Shown piece by piece: positions 25,419-33,507 of a stretch of 43,662 nucleotides of DNA. This DNA is from CAYFFZ01 sp049976505 (lineage in GTDB: Archaea > Thermoproteota > Nitrososphaeria > Conexivisphaerales > UBA164). Location of the stretch: positions 1 through 43,662 of the forward strand of contig JBMFIC010000011.1 in the NCBI GenBank assembly GCA_049976505.1. The letters run 5' to 3'. The notes beneath the pieces are model-generated. The model was given only the letters and a program-made list of their open reading frames with translations. It was not told the origin of the DNA and ran no database searches. Position numbers and translations under genes: made by a program. Positions within the stretch are counted from its first letter, which is position 1. Every line of letters begins with the position of its first letter.

Positions 25419-25983
25419 ATTTTTCGTAGTAGTTCTTCAGAAAGGCGGCCATCTGCCTGAAGGCCCCAGCCCTGTGAGAGATTTTGCTCTTGAGGCCTAG
25501 ATCCATCTCAGCGTAAGTGCTGGTGTAGCCATTTGGGATGAACACGGGATCAAACCCGAAGCCAGAGCTACCGCGAGGCTGAAGCGAGATTGTGCCGTCG
25601 ACCCTGTGCGTGAAAAGGTATAGCCTTCCACCTATGTGCAGGGTTACCGCCGAGAGGAAGTACGCGTCCCTCTCCTTAGAGCCCTCAAGAAGCTTCAGGA
25701 GCCCGCCTATCCCTATGGTTTTGAGGGCATACGCTGTGTATGGACCCGGAAAGCCGTTGAGCGGTCTGACAAAAAGGCCATCGTCCTCCACCACGAACGG
25801 CTCCCTGAGCCTTCTGCTTGCGTGCTTTGCTGCATAGAGGGAGATGTTCTCAACCCTGCTGTCCTGTATTTCTAGCTTTTCAACCCTCTTCCTGGGTGGA
25901 ACGAGCGAGATCCCGGTATCTTTCAGGGCCTCGTTTGCCTCGGTTATTTTGTTAGCGTTTCCCGTCAGAAAGACGAGCTCCAT
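25405..25983 (-). CDS. rdgB: XTP/dITP diphosphatase (Ham1/RdgB family)
   Basis: About 192 residues of the Ham1 fold: LVFLTGNANKITEANEAL binds the triphosphate, then VEDDGLFVRPLNGFPGPYTA, GSSGFGFDPVFIPNGY and KSKISHRAGAFRQM. It hydrolyses deaminated purine triphosphates (ITP, XTP, dITP) to monophosphates and so cleans the nucleotide pool. An ATG two codons upstream (25989) is possible; a minus-strand A/T-rich box at about 26010-26019 fits ATG 25983 (MELVFLTGN) better for a leaderless message. Confidence 0.93.
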   Translation of the reverse strand: MELVFLTGNANKITEANEALKDTGISLVPPRKRVEKLEIQDSRVENISLYAAKHASRRLREPFVVEDDGLFVRPLNGFPGPYTAYALKTIGIGGLLKLLEGSKERDAYFLSAVTLHIGGRLYLFTHRVDGTISLQPRGSSGFGFDPVFIPNGYTSTYAEMDLGLKSKISHRAGAFRQMAAFLKNYYEKFREG

Positions 25984-26057
25984 GTGCATAATAATCTACC
26001 TAATTAATATTAAAATTAAAGTAGCTTAAGGCAAAAAATAAAAGCGATCAGGCTGAC

Positions 26058-26996
26058 TTAGCGCCTTCTTTTGATGAGGAACGCAGAGGCTCCAGCAGCA
26101 ACTATTATGAAAACTACAGCAACATAAACTATGACGTAGGACGGATACGGTGAGGGTGCTCTGGAGACTATAAGCTGATTGCCCTGCGCAACAGCATAGC
26201 CCTGAACGCTAATCGTGTAAGTTGGGTCCGAAACTATCCTGAAGGAGTATGTTCTGCCGTTGATCGTGAGGCTCTCGAAGTAGAGCGTCTGAGAGGATAG
26301 GGTCTTGGTAAAGATTGTTGAGTTGGTTGCGGGGTTGTACGTTCTGTTCCACTGGCTCAGAGGCTGATTGAACTCAGAGAAGTTTATGGTTGAAAGCTGA
26401 GGAACTTCAAACCCCCATTCTCCCAGGTCCAGCACGTCCATCAGGTCCTCGCCAAAGAAGTTAATGTCCTCGAGCTGTCCATTTTCCTCCACGAACAGGT
26501 GCTTCTCAATCTTGAAGTCCTTCCAGGAGAAGTTCCCTACTATCTGAGATCCGTTCCTGGTAAACACTCCGCTCAGCCAGAGGATCAGCGTTGACTTCTT
26601 TATGTAGATGGCTGTGGTCTCGTTGGCCTGAAAGCTCTTGCTCAGAATCACGCTTGCGTTTATGAGCGATATGTTGGTGCTGGGATCGTTCTCGCCCTGC
26701 GAGTTCCCTCCCTGCGCCTGAATCGCCTCCTGAAGGCTCTGGAAGAAGTCGCTCCCCTTAGGTATGTTCATCACGCTGAAGGCATAGCTGAAAGACGTGC
26801 CGTTCAGGGCTCTTGAGATAAAGCTGCCGTTGGGATAGGTGAAAACCGCATAGACGGAGTCATTTATTATAAGCTCGGCCATGTTCTGAGTTGGGTATGC
26901 TATGACCGTGGCGCTTGCCGCGTTTGCCGGAATCGCTGGATAAATTAGGAAGCCAAGGAACAGGGGCATCAGGACGAGCGCTTTCAGATTGGTCAT
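26058..26996 (-). CDS. Unknown secreted, C-terminally membrane-anchored protein
   Basis: I do not recognise this 312-residue protein. It has a signal peptide (LVLMPLFLGFLIYPAIPANA with probable cleavage after ANA) and a C-terminal transmembrane helix with an RRR stop-transfer (IVYVAVVFIIVAAGASAFLI). The body lies outside the cell, is beta-prone and carries many sequons (NDS, NGS, NGT, NIS, NAS, NET, NFS, NRT, NST), so it should be a glycosylated surface protein. There are no cysteines or catalytic motifs that I can see. A minus-strand TATA-like CTTATAT about 26 nt before the ATG indicates a leaderless, monocistronic gene, divergent from sodA. Confidence 0.75.
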   Translation of the reverse strand: MTNLKALVLMPLFLGFLIYPAIPANAASATVIAYPTQNMAELIINDSVYAVFTYPNGSFISRALNGTSFSYAFSVMNIPKGSDFFQSLQEAIQAQGGNSQGENDPSTNISLINASVILSKSFQANETTAIYIKKSTLILWLSGVFTRNGSQIVGNFSWKDFKIEKHLFVEENGQLEDINFFGEDLMDVLDLGEWGFEVPQLSTINFSEFNQPLSQWNRTYNPATNSTIFTKTLSSQTLYFESLTINGRTYSFRIVSDPTYTISVQGYAVAQGNQLIVSRAPSPYPSYVIVYVAVVFIIVAAGASAFLIKRRR

Positions 26997-27034
26997 CGTT
27001 ATACCGATAATAAACCTGAGGATATAAGGAACGC

Positions 27035-27095
27035 CTTGAAACCTCTTGAAACGACAGCCCTCAGGGCTGTGATCGATGTGCTCAGGCCTGTCGTT
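27035..27095. repeat. Inverted-repeat element with paired CTTGAAAC boxes
   Basis: Between the surface protein gene and sodA: CTTGAAAC occurs at 27035-27042 and 27045-27052 (10-base period). Then AACGACAG (27050-27057) is mirrored by CTGTCGTT (27088-27095), with the complementarity extending to 15 of 15 positions less two mismatches (27050-27064 with 27081-27095). Inside is a perfect 17-base palindrome, ACAGCCCTCAGGGCTGT, at 27054-27070. It could be a structured RNA, an operator, or a transposon end remnant; the AGCCCTCAGGGC core resembles hairpin ends of archaeal IS200/IS605-type elements as I remember them. Confidence 0.55.
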
Positions 27096-27176
27096 CTCTC
27101 TAATCGAAACTGATTGTCATCTTTATTCAAAATTTAGAAAGTTTTTTGCTGAAAACTTCACAATTTTAAGTCAAAC

Positions 27177-27184
27177 TTTAATTA
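27177..27184 (+). promoter_or_regulatory. TATA box of sodA
   Basis: TTTAATTA ends 23 nt before ATG 27207, the usual distance in this window for leaderless transcripts. Confidence 0.5.
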
Positions 27185-27206
27185 TTTGAGATAAAATATA
27201 CAGCTA

Positions 27207-27827
27207 ATGACGTCAATAGGCTTCAAGAGATATGAGCTGCCACCGCTTCCCTACAAGCTTGATGCCCTTGAGCCATACATAAGCTCCTCGATAGTTGACG
27301 TCCACTATAACGGCCACCATAAGGGCTACGTGAACGGTTTCAACTCAACGCTTGACAAGCTGGAGAAGGTCCTCAAGGGCGAGGTTACAGGATACGACAT
27401 CCAGGGGATCATAAGAAGCCTCACCTTCAACGCAAACGGACACAAGCTTCACACTATCTACTGGTACAACATGGCTCCGGCGGGAAAGGGCGGAGGAAAG
27501 CCGGGAGGAAAGCTGGGCGACCTCATAGACAGCCAGTTCGGCGGCTTCGATAAGTTCAAGGCGCTGTTCAGCGAGGCGCAGAAGTCTCTTCCAGGAACAG
27601 GATGGACGGCCCTGTACTATGACACGGAGGCAAAGAACCTTCTATTCATAACGATAGAGAATCACTTCATGAACCACTATGCCGAGCTGCCTATAATACT
27701 GATAGTCGACGAGTTCGAGCACGCGTACTACCTGCAGTACAAGAACAACAGGAACGCGTATCTGGATGCATGGTGGAACCTGGTCAACTGGGACGACGCG
27801 GAGAAGAGGCTTCAGAAGTATCTGTAA
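27207..27827 (+). CDS. sodA: Superoxide dismutase (Fe/Mn family)
   Basis: A 206-residue Fe/Mn superoxide dismutase. The metal ligands are His in DVHYNGHHKGYVNG, His in LHTIYWYNMAP, and Asp and His in VDEFEHAYYLQYKNNR. It converts superoxide to oxygen and hydrogen peroxide in the cytoplasm. The glycine-rich KGGGKPGGKLGD loop before LIDSQFGGFDKFK is usual in archaeal Sods. The metal cannot be decided from sequence. Its presence fits exposure to oxygen. The inverted-repeat element upstream may belong to its control region. Confidence 0.95.
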   Translation: MTSIGFKRYELPPLPYKLDALEPYISSSIVDVHYNGHHKGYVNGFNSTLDKLEKVLKGEVTGYDIQGIIRSLTFNANGHKLHTIYWYNMAPAGKGGGKPGGKLGDLIDSQFGGFDKFKALFSEAQKSLPGTGWTALYYDTEAKNLLFITIENHFMNHYAELPIILIVDEFEHAYYLQYKNNRNAYLDAWWNLVNWDDAEKRLQKYL

Positions 27828-27941
27828 GGCCTCAGATCCTCATTATTTTAATCCTATTTTTTTAAAATTATAAATTCGACGTTCAGCTCAGGTTAGAAAG
27901 GATTTTTATCTCGACCCTCACATCAGATATCAGGATTTTTC

Positions 27942-28295
27942 ATATTAAATTTTGCAGGCGTCGACCTGGGTACCTCCTTTTTAAAAGGCACGCTGCTTGA
28001 GGAGGATGGCACCCCTGTAGTTTCTCTCAGAACAAAGGCGCCGCCAATCCTCTCCCCAAGCCTGGCTGGACTGAAGCGGATCCGTTTGACTGATTTTGCG
28101 TTCAGGAGGTTCATAAAGAAGCTCACCAGAAGGGCGACCTCGAAAAACATATACCCGGGCTTCTCGTCGATGGCGCCTGTTTTTATACCGGTTGACAGCG
28201 ACTGTTATCCGCTTTATCGGGGTATACTTTACAACGACATACGCGCTAAGCGCGAGATCGAGGAGCTTGAGAGATCCACGGGCGAGTGGTTCTGA
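27942..28295 (+). pseudogene. FGGY-family carbohydrate kinase remnant
   Basis: One frame reads FAGVDLGTSFLKGTLLEEDG, the ATP-phosphate-1 loop of FGGY kinases, then from 28098 a helical part and GFSSMAPVFIPVDSDCYPL followed by RGILYNDIRAKREIEELE, matching the kinase substrate region (GQMHGLV..DEDGKPLRPAILWND). Between them the FGGY motif PGWTEADPFD lies in a different frame (28058-28090) and hits a stop at 28091, so two compensating frameshifts have occurred. The frame has no ATG, GTG or TTG start (ATA at 27942 sits where one is expected), and the protein ends after about 115 of the usual 480 or so residues. A TATA-like TTTTTATC remains at 27903-27910. This is a decayed sugar kinase gene just before the ribosomal cluster. 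Confidence 0.75.
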
Positions 28296-28335
28296 GGAAA
28301 ACGAAGAAAGCAAGCGCCAACAAGTATAGCGATAA

Positions 28336-28343
28336 GTTTATAT
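28336..28343 (+). promoter_or_regulatory. TATA box of the eS19 operon
   Basis: GTTTATAT ends 27 nt before ATG 28370, which supports MPTAYDV as the start of eS19 and makes the long in-frame 5' extension from 28286 untranslated. Confidence 0.65.
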
Positions 28344-28369
28344 CAGGTTCAACTGTTGTATCTAATGGC

Positions 28370-28828
28370 ATGCCAACAGCTTACGATGTGCCAGCAGATC
28401 AGCTAATTGCTAAGATTAAGGATTATCTTAAGAAGGAGGGTAAGATCAACCCTCGTCCTTATTTTTATTACGCCAAGACGGGATCGCAGGCAGACAGGCC
28501 CCCTCAGAGCTCTGATTGGTTCTATTATCGGGCCGCGAGCATTCTGAGAAAGCTGTACTTCTACGGCCCGCTCAGCATTAAGGATATGACTAAGATATAC
28601 GGTGGGAGAAAGAGGAGAGGTTACAGCCTAGCTCACTCAAGACCAAGCGGCTCAAGCCACATCAGGAGCATACTGAAGGATCTTGAAGCCATGGGGCTTG
28701 TTAAGAAGGAGAGTAAGGGAAGGGTTCTTACCCCCAGCGGCAGGTCCCTTATAGATAAGCTTGCAACAGAGGTTTTCGAGGAGTTCAAGAAGGAGAACCC
28801 GATAGTAGAGAAGCTAGGCATTGGGTGA
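28370..28828 (+). CDS. rps19e: Small ribosomal subunit protein eS19
   Basis: At 152 residues it is a normal archaeal eS19, beginning MPTAYDVPADQLIAKIKDYL. Typical regions are DWFYYRAASILRKLYFYGP, YGGRKRRGYSLAHSRPSG, HIRSILKDLEAMGLVKK and RVLTPSGRSLIDKLA. It sits in the head of the 30S subunit and is shared with eukaryotes, not bacteria. The frame is open from GTG 28286, but the TATA box and family length fix the ATG. First gene of the eS19-PDCD5-eL39-eL31 operon, an order widely kept in archaea. Confidence 0.96.
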   Translation: MPTAYDVPADQLIAKIKDYLKKEGKINPRPYFYYAKTGSQADRPPQSSDWFYYRAASILRKLYFYGPLSIKDMTKIYGGRKRRGYSLAHSRPSGSSHIRSILKDLEAMGLVKKESKGRVLTPSGRSLIDKLATEVFEEFKKENPIVEKLGIG

Positions 28829-28833
28829 TTTAG

Positions 28834-29109
28834 ATGGCCCAGTACCAGCCAGATGCGTCCGACGAGGCAAAGAAAAAGGAGCTGGAGGCGCTTAAGGAAA
28901 AGTATCTCAGGATATATCTCACTCCGGAGGCAAGATACAGGCTTAACACCCTCAAGCTGGCCAACAATCCAACGGCCTATCTTGTGGAGGATCAGATATT
29001 TCAGCTTGCCCTGCAGGGCAAGCTGGATCATCAGATAACCGATGAAGAGCTTAAGGAGCTGCTTATAAAGCTCCAGAGCACAAGAAAGGAGATAAGGATA
29101 AGGTGGTGA
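28834..29109 (+). CDS. PDCD5-family DNA-binding protein
   Basis: A 91-residue helical protein of the PDCD5/TFAR19 family with YLTPEARYRLNTLKLANNP and VEDQIFQLALQGKLDHQITD followed by ELKELL. Archaeal members bind DNA or associate with translation and chaperone functions; human PDCD5 acts with prefoldin/TRiC and in apoptosis. It is 5 nt after rps19e, the conserved archaeal neighbour, so a ribosome-linked job is likely. The N-terminal KKKELEALKEKYL is charged, as usual. Confidence 0.92.
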   Translation: MAQYQPDASDEAKKKELEALKEKYLRIYLTPEARYRLNTLKLANNPTAYLVEDQIFQLALQGKLDHQITDEELKELLIKLQSTRKEIRIRW

Positions 29110-29112
29110 AGA

Positions 29113-29265
29113 ATGGGAAGCAGGAAGTCATCCTTTGAAAAGAAGTTCTACATGGCCAAGCTCAGGAGCAACTCTCCTGTCCCAGCATGGGTAATGCTGC
29201 GGACAAACAGGGAGGTAAGGTTCAACTATAAGAGAAGGGACTGGAGACACAGGAAGCTGAGGTGA
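29113..29265 (+). CDS. rpl39e: Large ribosomal subunit protein eL39
   Basis: A 50-codon gene starting MGSRKSSFEKKFYMAKLRSN, with VPAWVMLRTNREV and ending RRDWRHRKLR. This is the length and sequence pattern of eL39, a small basic protein that lines the peptide exit tunnel in archaea and eukaryotes. ATG lies 3 nt after the PDCD5 stop, and eL31 follows by 6 nt. It is too short for ordinary ORF cut-offs but unmistakable in this context. Confidence 0.95.
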   Translation: MGSRKSSFEKKFYMAKLRSNSPVPAWVMLRTNREVRFNYKRRDWRHRKLR

Positions 29266-29271
29266 CAGCCC

Positions 29272-29571
29272 ATGGCGGATGAGTCGCTGGTCACCGTGTC
29301 CTTCAGGAAGGTGTACTCGCTGCCTGTCTACAAGAGGAGCAGGAAGGCGGTTAGGAGGCTCAGAAGGGAGATAATGAGAAAGTTCAAGGTGAACGAGGTT
29401 AAGATCTCGCCGGAGGTGAACGAGGCTCTCTGGAGCAGGGGTGACAAGCTCGGAATCAGGAGGATTTCCGTGAAGGTCAACGTCGATAGGGCGGCATCTG
29501 TTGCCGTGATAGAGCTGCCAAAGGCCGAGGAAAAGACAGAGAAGGAGGAAAAGGAAGCGCAGCAGCAATAA
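29272..29571 (+). CDS. rpl31e: Large ribosomal subunit protein eL31
   Basis: At 99 residues it matches eL31: SFRKVYSLPVYKRSRKAVRR, KFKVNEVKISPEVNEALWSR and IRRISVKVNVD, with an acidic C-terminal tail (KAEEKTEKEEKEAQQQ). It lies near the exit of the peptide tunnel. In many archaea aIF6 and eL20 (LX) follow; here the operon ends and an unrelated acyl-CoA synthetase gene comes next. Confidence 0.96.
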   Translation: MADESLVTVSFRKVYSLPVYKRSRKAVRRLRREIMRKFKVNEVKISPEVNEALWSRGDKLGIRRISVKVNVDRAASVAVIELPKAEEKTEKEEKEAQQQ

Positions 29572-29640
29572 CATCATTATATGATCTGTTTGAACAATAA
29601 CGTTTAATTAGATTTTGTGTGAGAGTATATCTGAAGAGAG

Positions 29641-31623
29641 TTGTTAGAGGACCTGTTTTATCCGCAGAGCATTGCGGTCGTGGGTGCTTCGAGAAGCAAG
29701 GACAAAATTGGCAACATCCTTTTCAGGAACATCGCTTCAACGTTCAGCGGCAAGGTCTACCCGGTTAACAACAGGGCTGAGGCTGTTGAGGGGGTTAAGG
29801 CGTACTCGAAGGTCTCCGAGATACCAGACAAGGTAAGCTTAGCAGTAGTGAGCGTTCCCAAGGAGTTCGTGATTGATGTAATGGAGGACATTGGAAAGGC
29901 TGGGACAAGGGCCGCCATCATAATAACCTCTGGATTCAGGGAGACGGGGGAGGAAGGCGCAAAGCTTGAGGAGGAGGTGAAGAGCGTTGCAAGGAAGCAC
30001 GGCATTAGGTTCCTAGGCCCGAACACGATGGGCATAGTGACGCCTAACTTTAACGCTACGTTCACCTACGTTGACGTGAAGCCAGGGAACCTGGCCCTCG
30101 TGGCCCAGTCGGGAGGAATGGGAGCTTACATGCTCAACTGGGCCCAGGCCACCAAGACCGGCCTGAGCTACTTCATCGGCCTAGGGAATCAGGCCGACAT
30201 AACGGAGATGGACGTGTTTCAGTTACTGGCTGACGATCCAGAGACCAGGGCCATATTCACATATATTGAGGGCGTGTCTGATGGGGAGAGGTTCCTCAGC
30301 CTGATGCCGGGCATAACCAGGAAGAAGCCGGTGGTGTTTCTGAAGGGCGGAGCCAGCTCCGCAGGGGCACAGGCGGTAAAGACGCACACTGGAAGCCTCG
30401 CGGGGTCCTACGAGCTCTTCAAGGCTGCAGTTGAAACCGTTGGAGGCATATTCGTGGAGAACCTCACCGATATGCTCAACCTGGCAAAGCTCATTTCCTC
30501 CAACGAGCCGATAAAGGACTCAATACTGGTAATAACGAACTCGGGAGGTCATGCTGTCCTAACTGTTGATGAGATAGACAGACAGGGGCTGAGCCTCGTA
30601 AAGCTGACTCCTAAGATAACTCAGGCGCTGTCAATAGTGCTTCCCTCGTTCGTTTCGCCAAAGAACCCGCTTGACCTAGGTGGGGATGCCACGGTTGAGA
30701 GATACATAACCGCTCTCAAAATAGTCCAGGGGCTGGACTGCACAAAGCTGGTTATGGTGCAGTCGCTGGCCACTGTCAGCTGTCTGGAGGTTGCCAAGGC
30801 GCTGCAGAACTTCAAGGGGAGGGGCGTAGTTGGGGTTATGATGGGAATGGCAGAGGAGGCCGCCACCAGGATCCTGGACTCCTCCAACATACCTGCCTTC
30901 ACTTTCCCCGAGGACGCCGTTAGGGCCATCAGGTACTTCGTTAAGAAGAGGGAGCCGTTGCAGAAGATAAGGATCGCCGCGCCCATAGAGGATGCACAGA
31001 AGATAATAGAGGGCAAGAGCTCAATAAGCGACTATGAGGCTTTCAGGGTCCTTGAGATCTACGGCATAAGGGTACCTCCGTGGGCTGTGGTTTCCACGCT
31101 TGAGGAGGCCAAAAAGGAGGCCGAGAGGATAGGCTTTCCTCTGGTCGTCAAGGTGTCGTCGGATCAGCCCCTCCACAAGACCGAGCTCGGAGGAGTTGTG
31201 CTAAACGTTGAAAGGGAGGACCTGGAAAACGCTTTCAACAGGATCAAGGGAATAACCGGAAGGGTGCTCCTTCAGAAGCAGCTGGACGGCGTTGAGGTCT
31301 TTATAGGAGGCGTCAGGGATCCGGTCTTTGGCCCGGCTGTTCTGGTAGGAATGGGAGGCGTGTACGTGGAGGTCATGAGAAGCATAAGCTATGGCCTGTC
31401 GCCCATATCTGAGGATGAGGCAATGAGGATGCTAGAGGAGAGCAAGGTCTATGCTCTCCTCACTGCGAGGAAGAGAAACTACAACGTGAGCGCGGTGGTC
31501 AGGACCCTAACGAGGGTATCAAGGATGATCGTCGACCTGAACGTGAAGGAGATGGACATAAACCCACTTATAGTCAACAGGGACGGAGCGTTCGCAGCCG
31601 ACGTCAGAATGGTCCTCAGCTGA
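29641..31623 (+). CDS. ADP-forming acyl-CoA (acetate-CoA) ligase, fused alpha and beta subunits
   Basis: A 660-residue fusion. Residues 1-450 or so are the alpha part: CoA-binding domain IAVVGASRSKDKIGNILFRN and the ligase domains with AIIITSGFRETGEEG, FLGPNTMGI, ALVAQSGGMGAYM, and the phosphoryl-carrying histidine in VKTHTGSLAGSYELF. The remainder is an ATP-grasp beta part (GFPLVVKVSSDQPLHKTELG, VLLQKQLDGVEVFIGG, VKEMDINPLIV). It makes ATP from acyl-CoA, typically acetyl-CoA, during fermentation of sugars, peptides or 2-oxoacids, or runs in reverse to activate acids. The start is TTG 29641, about 31 nt from TTTAATTA. It would pair naturally with the Kor enzyme, which yields acyl-CoA. Confidence 0.9.
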   Translation: MLEDLFYPQSIAVVGASRSKDKIGNILFRNIASTFSGKVYPVNNRAEAVEGVKAYSKVSEIPDKVSLAVVSVPKEFVIDVMEDIGKAGTRAAIIITSGFRETGEEGAKLEEEVKSVARKHGIRFLGPNTMGIVTPNFNATFTYVDVKPGNLALVAQSGGMGAYMLNWAQATKTGLSYFIGLGNQADITEMDVFQLLADDPETRAIFTYIEGVSDGERFLSLMPGITRKKPVVFLKGGASSAGAQAVKTHTGSLAGSYELFKAAVETVGGIFVENLTDMLNLAKLISSNEPIKDSILVITNSGGHAVLTVDEIDRQGLSLVKLTPKITQALSIVLPSFVSPKNPLDLGGDATVERYITALKIVQGLDCTKLVMVQSLATVSCLEVAKALQNFKGRGVVGVMMGMAEEAATRILDSSNIPAFTFPEDAVRAIRYFVKKREPLQKIRIAAPIEDAQKIIEGKSSISDYEAFRVLEIYGIRVPPWAVVSTLEEAKKEAERIGFPLVVKVSSDQPLHKTELGGVVLNVEREDLENAFNRIKGITGRVLLQKQLDGVEVFIGGVRDPVFGPAVLVGMGGVYVEVMRSISYGLSPISEDEAMRMLEESKVYALLTARKRNYNVSAVVRTLTRVSRMIVDLNVKEMDINPLIVNRDGAFAADVRMVLS

Positions 31624-31670
31624 ACTCGCTCGACAAAGTTTATTTCCTCGAAGATCTTATAAGATCCAGA

Positions 31671-32117
31671 ATGAGGGTCTACTCCACCGCTTTTGAGAAC
31701 GGCATGAGGATAGACAAGAAGTACACGTGCGATGGTGAAGACGTATCGCCGCCCATCAGCTGGGATCCCGTGAGCGGGGCGGCCTCATATGCGCTTATAG
31801 TAGAGGATCCAGACGCCCCAATGGGGACTTTCGTTCACTGGGTGATCTACAACATAAGGGGGACCTCGCTTAAGGAGGGAGACGGCAGCAGCACATCCCA
31901 GGCTGGAGTTCAGGGAAGAAACGACTTTGGAAGGATCGGATACGGGGGTCCATGCCCCCCAAGAGGACATGGAACGCACAGATACTTCTTCAGGGTCTAC
32001 GCGCTGAAGGAGGACCTGCCAGTAAAGAAGGGCGTAACAGCATCCGAGCTCAGAAGGATGATGCAGGGAAAGGTCCTGGATCAGGGGGAGATATACGCCA
32101 CGTACTCGAGATCCTGA
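31671..32117 (+). CDS. PEBP / YbhB-YbcL family protein
   Basis: A 148-residue phosphatidylethanolamine-binding-like protein with the two signature regions VEDPDAPMGTFVHWVIYNI and GYGGPCPPRGHGTHRYFFRV, which form the anion-binding pocket. There is no signal peptide, so it is cytoplasmic. In bacteria and archaea the role is not settled; Raf-kinase-inhibitor names come only from the animal homologue. Its A/T-rich promoter region at 31636-31670 lies just after the acyl-CoA ligase stop. Confidence 0.92.
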   Translation: MRVYSTAFENGMRIDKKYTCDGEDVSPPISWDPVSGAASYALIVEDPDAPMGTFVHWVIYNIRGTSLKEGDGSSTSQAGVQGRNDFGRIGYGGPCPPRGHGTHRYFFRVYALKEDLPVKKGVTASELRRMMQGKVLDQGEIYATYSRS

Positions 32118-32161
32118 GGCAGAGTGCAGGAGGGCAACTTTAAGGAGCAAATGCCAAAAAC

Positions 32162-32169
32162 ATTATATA
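32162..32169 (+). promoter_or_regulatory. TATA box of EF-1alpha
   Basis: ATTATATA lies 47 nt before ATG 32209, so the mRNA should have a leader of about 15 nt, which includes AGGTG at 32194-32198 as a ribosome binding site. This is one of few genes here with an SD-bearing leader. Confidence 0.55.
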
Positions 32170-32208
32170 CTATTTTTCCTCACCAATAAAGGAAGGTGCT
32201 AGGATAAA

Positions 32209-33507
32209 ATGTCTCAGAAACCACACTTAAACTTAGTAGTGGTAGGACACGTGGACAACGGCAAGTCGACGACTATGGGACACTTCCTGTACAACCTTGG
32301 CGTCATCGATCCAAGAGAGGTCGAGGAATACGCAAAGGAGTCAGAGAAGCTCGGAGTTGGAGACTCCTTCAAGTACGCGTGGGTCCTCGACAGGCTAAAG
32401 GAGGAAAGGGAAAGGGGTGTTACCATCGATCTGGCGTTCCAGAAGTTCGAGACTAAGAAGTACTTCTTCACGCTCATAGATGCGCCCGGCCACAGGGACT
32501 TCGTGAAGAACATGATCACCGGAGCCAGCCAGGCAGATGCGGCAATCCTGGTGGTTTCCGCGAAGGAGGGCGAGACTGAGACGGCTCTGGCTGAGGGAGG
32601 ACAGGCAAGGGAGCACGCGTTCCTTCTCAAGACTCTCGGAGTGAACCAGCTGATAGTTCTCATAAACAAGATGGACATAACGCAGCCACCGTACAGCCAG
32701 CAGAGGTACGAGCAGGTCAAGAAGGCCGTTCAGGACCTTCTGAGGCTAGTTGGATACAAGGTTGAGACGATTCCGTTCATACCGGTATCAGGGTGGGCTG
32801 GAGACAACCTTACTGAGAGGTCAGACAAGATGCCATGGTACAAGGGCCCAACACTTCTGGAGGCCCTTGACATGCTGCAGGTGCCTCCGAAGCCGATTGA
32901 CAAGCCTCTCAGGATACCGATTCAGGACGTCTACTCAATCACGGGCGTAGGAACGGTACCCGTTGGCAGGGTCGTCACAGGAGTTCTCAAGGTAGGCGAC
33001 TCGATAGTGATAATGCCGCCAGGCCTGAAGGGAGAGGTAAAGTCAATTGAGACCCACCACACGCCAATAGAGAAGGCAGAGCCCGGAGACAACATAGGTT
33101 TCAACGTAAGGGGCATATCGAAGCAGGATGTAAAGAGAGGAATGGTCGTAGGGCATCCTGACTCTCCGCCGACTGTTGCCAAGGAGTTCATAGCCCAGAT
33201 CTTCGTGATATATCATCCCACGGCCATAGCTCCAGGATACACCCCAGTTCTTCACGCTCACACGGTTCAGCAGGCTACCCAGATAGTTGAGATCATCCAG
33301 AGGATAGATCCAAGGACAGGCCAGGTGGTCGAGGATCATCCCAAGACGATAAAGACTGGAGACGCGGCCCTCGTCAGGCTGAAGCCTCTGCAGCCGATAT
33401 GCATAGAGGCCTACAAGGACTTCCCGGAGCTAGGAAGGTTCGCGCTCAGGGACTCAGGAAGAACCATTGCTGCTGGAATAGTTAAGGAAATCACTCAGAA
33501 AGGTTAA
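32209..33507 (+). CDS. tuf: Translation elongation factor EF-1alpha (aEF1A)
   Basis: A 432-residue EF-1alpha that carries aminoacyl-tRNA to the ribosome. G1 is GHVDNGKSTT, G2 region RGVTID, G3 DAPGHRDFVKNM, G4 NKMD, G5 in FIPVSGWAGDNL. The asparagine in VDNGKST (usually His) and the following TMGHFLYNLGVID pattern are, as I recall them, typical of Thaumarchaeota-like lineages and useful for placing the organism. rps10 usually follows in archaea but is not found here: the next gene is on the other strand and overlaps the last 54 bases. Confidence 0.96.
   Translation: MSQKPHLNLVVVGHVDNGKSTTMGHFLYNLGVIDPREVEEYAKESEKLGVGDSFKYAWVLDRLKEERERGVTIDLAFQKFETKKYFFTLIDAPGHRDFVKNMITGASQADAAILVVSAKEGETETALAEGGQAREHAFLLKTLGVNQLIVLINKMDITQPPYSQQRYEQVKKAVQDLLRLVGYKVETIPFIPVSGWAGDNLTERSDKMPWYKGPTLLEALDMLQVPPKPIDKPLRIPIQDVYSITGVGTVPVGRVVTGVLKVGDSIVIMPPGLKGEVKSIETHHTPIEKAEPGDNIGFNVRGISKQDVKRGMVVGHPDSPPTVAKEFIAQIFVIYHPTAIAPGYTPVLHAHTVQQATQIVEIIQRIDPRTGQVVEDHPKTIKTGDAALVRLKPLQPICIEAYKDFPELGRFALRDSGRTIAAGIVKEITQKG

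Noticed and set aside
27035..27052. CRISPR array suggested by TTGAAAC boxes
   Set aside because: Only two 8-base boxes 10 bases apart, with no repeat-spacer periodicity and no cas genes in the window.
33454..33507. Overlap of EF-1alpha and the sepF-side gene as evidence that the latter is spurious
   Set aside because: A convergent 3' overlap is short and the gene has a well placed TATA box and protein-like composition, so it was kept with reduced confidence.
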